DNA from: Epinephelus fuscoguttatus
Taxonomy: Eukaryota; Chordata; Actinopteri; Perciformes; Serranidae
Reading direction: 5' to 3'
DNA: 64,000 bases
NCBI RefSeq assembly: GCF_011397635.1
Contig: NC_064752.1
Span: 5,290,607-5,354,606, forward strand
Shown: positions 57,346 to 64,000 of the stretch, one piece after another
Numbering within the stretch: position 1 is the stretch's first letter
How the letters are laid out: each line of letters begins with the position of its first letter
Notes under the pieces: model-generated
Told to the model about the DNA's origin: nothing
What the model saw: only the letters and a program-made list of their open reading frames with translations
The model's database searches: none
Made by a program: the position numbers and the translations under genes

Positions 57346-57579
57346 TTACTCCTCCTCCTCCTCCTCCTCCTCCTCCTCCTCCTCCTCCTCCACCTCAAGC
57401 TGTAGACGAGAGGCGAGCCGCTGAGCGAGCTCCAGGTCAGCTCCCGCATCCCGCTCAGCCTTCAGGTGACCTATGACCTCATGTCTGACCCCGAGATCCG
57501 CCACGGCCGTCTGAACCAGCTGCAGACGGGTTTCTCTGAGGGAACGCCGCAGCTTGGCTCGCCGGTTCTGAAACCAGAT
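57346..57579 (-). CDS. hesx1: hesx1 coding exon 4 with poly-Glu tail and stop
   Basis: 234 nt after acceptor TTTCTCAG, TAA at 57348-57346. Encodes homeodomain helix 3 ([17 protein letters not shown]), then a charged helical-looking tail and EV followed by 14 Glu encoded by an uninterrupted CTC (GAG) triplet repeat. Confidence 0.94.
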   Translation of the reverse strand: MWFQNRRAKLRRSLRETRLQLVQTAVADLGVRHEVIGHLKAERDAGADLELAQRLASRLQLEVEEEEEEEEEEEEEE

Positions 57580-58178
57580 CTGAGAAAGAGAGCTGAAAGT
57601 TAACATGGCAGAGACAACAGCAGAAGAGCTGCTTGTCGTTAGTGCTTTCATGTCGGACGTTCTCCCTTCTTTCTTCTTTAGTTTATATTCTCACACTCAG
57701 AATGTTCCCTTTTTTCAGTTTCTGATATTAGTCACACTATGTTAACATTAAAACACATCTTTGGACAATCACCTCTGTACATAGTTGCACAAATTTTCTG
57801 TACATTATATTGTGATGTGCAAATATTCTACATGTCTTGTGCATCTTCATCGTCTCTCCAAACTTTCCAAAGATACTAAATGGGTGTAAAATTCACACTT
57901 GGTATCTCTGGAAAGTTTGGAAATATTTTCACTGGAATTTAAAATGAGGTTCTTTGGGTTTAAACAGAATCTGTAATGACTTTGCACACTGGGTTAGTTT
58001 AAGAAGTTTAAACAGCAGCAGCAGCAGCAGAGGAGCTATCTTCAGTTAAATTCTCAGTATGTGTGTGAACCTGTATTCTGTCCTCGTCCAGGTCCAGTCT
58101 GCCTGCCAGCTGCTCCCTCAGCTGGATACCTGGGTAACAGTTCACCTGAAACACTGTCTCCAGAACATTCACCTGCAC

Positions 58179-58240
<62 letters not shown>

Positions 58241-60761
58241 TATGAGATTACCAAACTCAGTATTTGAATGAAAGAGAGCCCTTTCTCTTGATCTGATTTT
58301 GAATGATTAATTGACAGACTGACTGACTGATTACCTGGCTGGTGGTGAAGGCAGTGCGTGGTCTGCGTCCGATATACCAGTTGGATGTCGGCCTAGCAGA
58401 GTTCAGCTGCTGAGGATGATGATGTGGTTTTGAGCACAAACTGTTTCTGTTCTCCTTCTCTGCTCCGATCTCTGGATACAATGGAAAACAAAAGAAGAAG
58501 AGCAGACTGCACATGAAACACCTTTTGTAATTAATTATCAATTCTTTCTCACAACATTAAACCTATTGGGGGAATTTTTCCAGTACTTTCAAATACGATT
58601 TTATGTCCTCGACCTGACACATTTTACACATATTAACCCTGAGCAATTGGGTTCTCTGAGCAAGAGGGTTGCCGGTTCGATCCCGGGCGTGGGAGCCCTT
58701 CTGTGCGGAGTTTGCATGTTCTCCCCGTGTCAGCGTGGGTTCTCTCCGGGCACTCCGGCTTCCTCCCACAGTCCAAAGACATGCAGATTGGGGACTAGGT
58801 TAATTGGTAACTCTAAATTCTCCGTAGGTGTGAATGTGAGTGTGAATGGTTGTTTGTCTCTATGTGTCAGCCCTGTGATAGTCTGGCGACCTGTCCAGGG
58901 TGAACACCGCCTCTCGCCTGATGTAGCTGGGATAGGCTCCAACCCCCCCTGCGACCCTCAAGAGGATGAAGCGGTTAGAAGATGAATGAATGAATGAATG
59001 AAGAAGGCAGTGATGAACAAAAGAAGAAATGGCCAATAAAATTAGCAAAAAGAGAAAATTAAAAACAAGGAAAGAAAGAAAGGCAGAAAGAAAGTTAAAA
59101 ACATACAAACAAGCAAATTACTTGAAGAGCGCCTAAAAATTATAATAATTCTGTAACATAATTTTAAACTGTAATGATAATAATTCTAAATATTGTAGTA
59201 ATATATATATACATAATATGTCTTTCCCCTATTTTTTTACGGTTTAAAAACAAAAAACAATTTTCTAAATCTACTTTTCCCCATGTTTTTGAAAGAAATT
59301 TGCCAAATCAATTTGTGAAAGGTGTCTGAAAGCAGCACAAGAAAAGTTTAAGGGTTAATATATTACAAATCTATATGTAAAAGTATATTAATGAGTTAAT
59401 ATTAGTCTTGATAGAGATCAGTTTAATATTGATTTTCAAAAGAAAACTTTGAATTGTTACCCATTGTGTGCTTTATTCCCTGTGTTCAGTAAACACTGAC
59501 ATTCAGTTTATTTTACTACTTTACAGTTCAGTTGTATTTAGTTGAACAACGAACAGAAACACTGAAGAAACTGAACGAACAACAGCTTATTTAGAGGGTT
59601 CCCTTTCATCTATTGCCCCAGAGCATCTTGCATCTTGCATCTTGTAATAACTTCTTAAAGCCTGACGCAAATTTTCAACAGCAATGGGTTTATTGATAGG
59701 AAGGATGGAATTGTTTTCTGGCTTTCCAAAACCAAAATGTTAATTGAAATATGTTCAGGCAAAGGAAAATATTGCAAAACTGAAAGTGATTGTATGTGTA
59801 CACATGTACTAAACATAGCAGCTAATTTAAAGCTAAGCTAAACATCTCTAAAAAATACTGAACTCAGAAGTTGTATATAATGACACAAATGAACCAGAAG
59901 TTATATTATTGTATTTCTGCATTTATAGAAATACGCATGGAAAATTAAAAAATAATATTTAAAAAACAACTTTTTTTTACACTCAGTCGAGTAGAATTTT
60001 ATATTATCAGCTGTAACTTTTTATACAGTTACACTCATAGGCATAGATTCAAAAAAGAAAGACAGCAGCAGACTTTTATTTTGACAAAATTAAAGACATT
60101 TCCACCATACATTGATGCAGAAAAGGCACAGATTGGTGCATAAAGAAATCACCAGAATGCAGCAAATTTAAATGTTTGACTCTTAAATTTCAGATTTTCT
60201 GGAGGACTCCCAATCCCACATTTCACATTTCCCCCCCAAATGTTAAAACAATACCTGTGCCTACGGTTGCAGCACTGTATACAATACTGTGGTGCTCTGT
60301 GTCATATATTTTTACATCAAACTAAATGCAGTTTATTTATGCAATAATAATTTTGTACCACCTAAACTGTGATTTCCCATTTTATTTTATGATCAGTTAC
60401 ATCACACTAATTTAGACGAGACAGAATACATTGAATTAAATGGTATTTAAATACTGTAAACGCATGAAACAAGACAACTAGTAATGAGTCAATTTGATTT
60501 TTCTATAATGATATCTTTACTTTTCAGCACTACAGTAAGATTCAGATCAGACTGGCGGTTGGTGCTTTGTCACTAGTAAACAAACTATGTATTAAATATA
60601 CATAGAAAATAGTTCGAGGTAAAGACTTTTATCTCCTCACCTGCCCACGGTCGGTGGAGTTTCAGGCAGGTTCCAGGTCTTTCCAGCTCCAAACCCAGAA
60701 TCCGCTCAATGGAGAACGCCGGCCTGCTTTCCGCTGTCACAGGAGCCACAGTGGACGCCAT
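57346..60761 (-). CDS. hesx1: HESX1 (Anf/Rpx) paired-like homeobox repressor (4 coding exons, whole gene span)
   Basis: HESX1 is a nuclear transcriptional repressor needed for forebrain, eye and pituitary development. Four exons (60641-60761, 58335-58471, 58071-58172, 57346-57579) give 594 nt, 197 aa, close to the 185 aa I recall for human. The eh1 motif [10 protein letters not shown] at residues 16-25 recruits Groucho/TLE; LHRPWA follows at 35-40 as in mammalian HESX1. The homeodomain spans about 75-134 ([12 protein letters not shown]...IWFQNRRAK) with Gln at position 50, and [14 protein letters not shown] matches the HESX1/Anf class. An in-frame TGA 18 nt upstream fixes the start. The C-terminus ends in EV plus 14 Glu, unlike mammals. 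A TTTAAA lies about 217 bp upstream (60978-60983). Confidence 0.95.
57349..57390 (-). repeat. coding triplet repeat (GAG)14 at the hesx1 C-terminus
   Basis: Fourteen perfect CTC triplets on the plus strand read as GAG on the coding strand, ending directly at the stop codon. Being a pure microsatellite it is probably length-variable. Confidence 0.95.
58071..58172 (-). CDS. hesx1: hesx1 coding exon 3
   Basis: 102 nt (34 codons). Encodes [20 protein letters not shown] and [14 protein letters not shown], homeodomain helices 1-2. The acceptor TTGTGCAG directly follows a long TG repeat on the coding strand. Donor GTTCAC is weak (lacks the usual A at +3 and G at +5). Confidence 0.92.
58175..58236 (-). 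repeat. (TG)n tract abutting the hesx1 exon 3 acceptor
   Basis: About 28 CA units on the plus strand (TG on the coding strand), ending only a few bases before TTGTGCAG at the exon 3 boundary, where a pyrimidine tract would normally be. Confidence 0.95.
58335..58471 (-). CDS. hesx1: hesx1 coding exon 2
   Basis: 137 nt, acceptor TATCCAG, donor GTAATC. Encodes [20 protein letters not shown] through [16 protein letters not shown], i.e. the linker and the N-terminal arm and helix 1 start of the homeodomain. Confidence 0.94.
58640..59005 (+). mobile_element. tRNA-derived SINE with L2-like 3' tail, in hesx1 intron 1
   Basis: GGTTGCCGGTTCGATCCCGG holds a pol III B box (GGTTCGATCCC). The body, with GCATGTTCTCCCCGTGTCAG and CTTCCTCCCACAGTCCAAAG, and the tail CTGGGATAGGCTCCAACCCC ending in (GAAT)n, is a well-known fish short retroelement pattern whose tail resembles L2-clade LINEs. 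The A box appears lost, so it is 5'-truncated. Confidence 0.75.
60641..60761 (-). CDS. hesx1: hesx1 coding exon 1
   Basis: 121 nt, ATG at 60761, donor GTGAGG after 60641. Encodes residues 1-40 including the eh1 repressor motif. Confidence 0.94.
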
Positions 60762-61085
60762 AGTAATCGATCTGACTCAATAAACAACCTTAAAAACTAC
60801 TGACGACAACTAAAACAAGAAAACTGCCCCATAAGTTGATTTTCTCTCGATTAAAAACTGATGATACTAAAGGTTCTATGCTGTGGACCAGTGCTCTGCA
60901 ATCAGCTGCAACAGTGAATGGATGATGAAGTCTGAGGAACATGTGAAACAGCAGGAAGACAAACTGCTGACTGCTGGTTTAAATGGGAGTGGAGGATTTA
61001 CAATGGCCACCTATTAGAATTAAGAAGTGTTTTTTCCATGTGAATGAGATTCCCTGAGGTTCCATGCAGCAGCTAATCTCTCACT

Positions 61086-61089
<4 letters not shown>

Positions 61090-61124
<35 letters not shown>
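61090..61124. repeat. (GT)n microsatellite upstream of hesx1
   Basis: About 17 GT units roughly 330 bp upstream of the hesx1 ATG. Confidence 0.95.
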
Positions 61125-61127
<3 letters not shown>

Positions 61128-61129
61128 GA

Positions 61130-62030
61130 GAGAGAGCATATTTAAATTTTTAGTTTACTTAGTTTAACAACTCTGCAAAAAGAGAGTATTTGCAAACTTT
61201 GCAGGAGACAAAAACATTTTGTGTGTGAGGACGAACACGTGTGTGTATTTGTATCAGTGTTTTCCCACAGTGATTCCCTGAATGAGTGCGTGTGTGAGAT
61301 TAGGTTGAGGAGCCTTTTTTAAAACTGTCACCGGTGTCAAACAAACACAAAGCATAATTCCACCCTTTTCATCGGAATTACCAAAGTAGAAAATCAGTTT
61401 AGTTTTCCAACTAAAAATACGTCTATGCTTCTGTTACAAGTCTGTGACGGACTCTAATCTAATAATAATAATAATGATAACGACGGCAATAATTACGATC
61501 CGGGGAGATCCACTAATACTATTAGCCTAATCTGTGTGTGTTGTGATGCAGATGAAGCTCGTAGCGTCTGAATGCAGGTTGAAGCAGCAGGGAGGAAAAC
61601 CTTTTCACAACCAGATTAGCTCCTAATGAAGGCCTGAAGCAGCTTTAAACTAACCGCACACTTGTTTATTTATCCCTGAATGAAAGGAAGGATGGGTGTA
61701 AGGATGTGATGACAACAGGCAGAGAGGAAGGCTGTCTAAACTAAGCTTCAGTGTGATGATGAGTGGAATACAGCTGAAGGAATATTTCAGCTTCTTTGGA
61801 AGTAGACTTCACTTTCTGCCTGAGAATGATACGAGAAGATTGTTAAGAGTCTCATTTCTGTGTGTTAAATATAAAGCTGGAGCAGGAAGGTGATAGTTTA
61901 ACTCCCCCAGGGATCAAAAATGCCTGGGCAGTGGCCTGTGGTGTCAGACATGGACACAAAATGCACCCTTTAGCATCTGTATTAGATGCTACAGGCTTTT
62001 AACAAACTCCAATGTGAACCCATCAGTGTC
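61130..62030. other. sequence upstream of hesx1, no gene seen
   Basis: Candidate regulatory space 5' of hesx1. It contains (AAT)n at about 61,460 and no coding pattern. Confidence 0.35.
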
Positions 62031-62039
62031 ATTATTAGA

Positions 62040-62220
62040 CTATAAGAGCAATGGGCAGAGGATAAAGCGCGAAAAAGTCCACCTAGGGTGGGTGACAGGG
62101 GAGATGGATGGGTCCAATAAGCACAGGACTTTGACCTAGTAGACACATGTATGTGCCCTGGGTGAAACTAAACATTGACGCTGAGTTACGTAGGTCATTA
62201 CTCACTTGAGTCTGAAAGGT
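62040..62220. repeat. dispersed repeat, copy B (pairs with 21790-22010)
   Basis: See copy A: the order AAGTCCACCTAGGG, GGGTCCAATAAGCACAGGAC, GTAGACACATGTATGTGCCC, TGGGTGAAACTAAA parallels the 21.8-kb copy with about 15-25 percent differences by eye. Confidence 0.55.
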
Positions 62221-62239
62221 TGTGGTTCATGTTAGCCAC

Positions 62240-62905
62240 ATCCCTCCATCCATTCATCCATTTTCAACCACTTATCCAGAGCCAGGTCGTGGGGGCAGGT
62301 GGCTGAGCAAAGTCCTCCAGATGTCCCTCTCCTCAGCAATGCTTTCCAGCTCCTCCTGGGGGACTCAGAAACGTTCACAGACCAGATGACATATATAATT
62401 CCTCCAGCATGTTCTGGGTCTGCCCTTGGACCTCCTACCGGTTGGATGTGCCTGGAACACCTCAAGGAAGCATCCTGATCAGATGCCTGAACCACCTCAA
62501 CTGACCCCTTTCGACGTGAAGGAGCAGCGGCTCTACTCCGAGCTCCCTCTGCATGTCCGAGCTCCTTACCCTATATCTAAGGCTGAGCGCAGCCACCCTT
62601 TGGAGGAAACTAATTTCTGCTGCTTGTATCCATGACCTCATCCTTTTGGTCATAACCCAAAGCTCATGATAGGTGAGGGGTGGGACGTAGATAGACCAGT
62701 AAATCGAAAGCTTTGCCTTGCAGCTCAGCTCCCTCTTCACCATGACGGTCAACCGCCGATCCATCTCCCCCTCCATTCTACCCTCACTCGTGATCAAGAC
62801 CTGGGGATACTTGATCTCCCTCACTTGGGGAAGTAACTTACTCCCAACCCAGAGGGGTCAATCCAGCATTTTCTGGCAGACAACCGTGGCCTTAGTCATG
62901 TGAGT
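62240..62905 (-). mobile_element. second copy of the same LINE family, longer fragment
   Basis: On the minus strand the frame from 62824 reads ...LSCKAKLSIYWSIYVPPLTY ... MRSWIQAAEISFLQRVAALS ... GVEPLLLHVERGQLRWF, then shifts frame at about 62465 into GGPRADPEHAGGIIYVIW. The protein pattern matches the copy at 2.65 kb but reaches further 5'. Broken by at least one frameshift; no upstream RT core is present. Confidence 0.8.
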
Positions 62906-63329
62906 TGACTAATGTGACTTATGCCAACCACACTTTCTTCCTAACCCTAATCAAGGAGTCTTGTTGCCTAAACCTAACTGGCACTGACATCTTCCTAGAC
63001 CATACTTGCCACCCTTACCAGTTTCCCTGGGAAACTTGGCCCTCCAGGGATCACAATTCCCCATATTTCCCTAAATATATGATACTTTTTCCTTTTCAAT
63101 ATTACAATCTGTTTTTGTAACTGTACAGCAAGTATAAGCCTTATAACTTGAAAAAGTCTGCTGCTTCCACCTGGACATCAATACAACTACATTAAATGTC
63201 AGCTCGTCCTCTCAAGTGAGTATGAGACGGAGAGAGAAATAGAGAGTATTAAGAGAAAGAAATACTCAGGGTAATTGCAGACATCCTGGAAAGAAGAATT
63301 CCCATTTCTCATGGAAGGCTTTAAAGAAT

Positions 63330-63480
63330 TCCCTTTAATGAATATGGTCACTTCTGGCTCCAAAAAAAACCCCCAAGATGGCCACAATTGAAATGCTGAA
63401 CTTGAGGCTTTAAACTGGGGAATCCACAAACCAATACGTGACGTCACAGTGGTTACGTCCATTATTTTACACAGTCTGTG
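63330..63480 (-). repeat. common fish interspersed repeat (GTGACGTCACAGTGGTTACG type)
   Basis: AAGATGGCCACAATTGAAAT ... TGAGGCTTTAAACTGGGGAA ... CAATACGTGACGTCACAGTG and a TTATTTTACACAGTCTGTG end form a widespread fish repeat. The frame overlapping it is not a gene. Confidence 0.55.
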
Positions 63481-64000
63481 TTTTTATCCCATATATTGAC
63501 AGAAATGTAACAACAGGGGGGAATTATGTAGTGCAAAGATTTCTTGAGAAATGATTTATCCATTAAGATGGTACTTTGTTGGGGCAACTGAGGTTACAGA
63601 GCACTGGTTGTTACCAAAACCAGGCAACCTCTCTGATTGTAAATAATGAAATTAATGATGGCTAAATTCCATTTAGTTGCTGTGATTTCAGGAGTTACAA
63701 CACACCCATCGTTACTATATTTAGTAAAACCTGTGCTTTCCCTACTGTGACAAATCAAAAAGTGTGCTGCGAGAAAGGCCTTTGAAGGAAATGTGAAACT
63801 CCCATTACCTCACAAGAGCCCCACCCTGTATTGTACCTGACTCATCTGAGACATGCCAGTAAGAGTCTACCGTTCTTCCTTGTTACCAAATACACACGCT
63901 GCAACATAAACTGTCAGTTCAAACTAATCACATCCAGAGAGAGGACGGCTTGAAGAGAGGACACGGCCACTTAACCTGCTCCAGCAGCCCACACTGCATG

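Noticed and set aside
57243-57476. Plus-strand frame with a polyproline run
   Set aside because: It is the antisense of the hesx1 last exon and its GAG repeat.
58059-58271. Plus-strand frames over the TG/CA tract
   Set aside because: Antisense to hesx1 exon 3 and the adjoining microsatellite.
58673-58690. tRNA gene suggested by the B box GGTTCGATCCC
   Set aside because: No complete cloverleaf or A box; the surrounding body and (GAAT)n tail are those of a SINE.
1-64000. CRISPR arrays, bacterial operons or phage features
   Set aside because: Spliced vertebrate genes and fish-type transposons make this nuclear eukaryotic DNA; no spaced direct-repeat arrays were seen.

Overview
The window looks like teleost fish nuclear DNA. 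It is AT-rich, full of microsatellites and of fragments of fish-type transposons (Tc1/mariner, hAT, non-LTR retroelements, a tRNA-like SINE, many short inverted-repeat elements). Its only protein-coding genes that I can support are three vertebrate genes assembled here from short exons: ergic3, romo1 and hesx1.

Layout. From 1 to about 31,000 I see no confident host gene: the stretch holds decayed mobile elements (hAT-like pieces at 0.7-2.5 kb and 6.0-6.75 kb, LINE tails at 2.65 and 14.1-15.0 kb, a DD36E Tc1-like remnant at 23.9-24.4 kb, a frameshifted MADF-like exon at 30.2 kb), microsatellites and unexplained sequence. From 31,623 to 54,594 (minus strand) lies ergic3, with 14 coding exons that I could place to the base, including a 15-nt microexon at 42,230-42,244. 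With the microexon the protein is 389 aa, without it 384 aa. Inside intron 10 of ergic3, on the opposite strand, sits a complete two-coding-exon romo1 (37,238-37,869, 79 aa). ergic3 introns also carry a full-length Tc1-like transposon with an uninterrupted 350-aa transposase (50,101-51,729), a 666-bp near-palindrome (39,954-40,619) and several hAT-type fragments. From 57,346 to 60,761 (minus strand) is hesx1, a four-exon paired-like homeobox gene encoding 197 aa with an N-terminal eh1 repressor motif and an unusual run of 14 glutamates at the C-terminus. The rest of the window (61-64 kb) holds a second LINE copy and common fish-type repeats.

The three genes have unrelated jobs: ERGIC3 is a membrane cargo receptor cycling between ER and Golgi, ROMO1 is a small mitochondrial inner-membrane protein, and HESX1 is a forebrain/pituitary transcriptional repressor. 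The points most worth following are the antisense nesting of romo1 in ergic3, the ergic3 microexon lying about 1.6 kb upstream (in ergic3 transcription order) of a large hairpin-forming repeat, the Tc1 copy whose reading frame is intact but whose third catalytic acidic residue is glutamine, and the hesx1 features built from simple repeats (a poly-Glu tail, and a TG tract touching a homeobox-exon splice acceptor). Exon calls rest on reading frame, splice sites and remembered family sequences; no database search was run.
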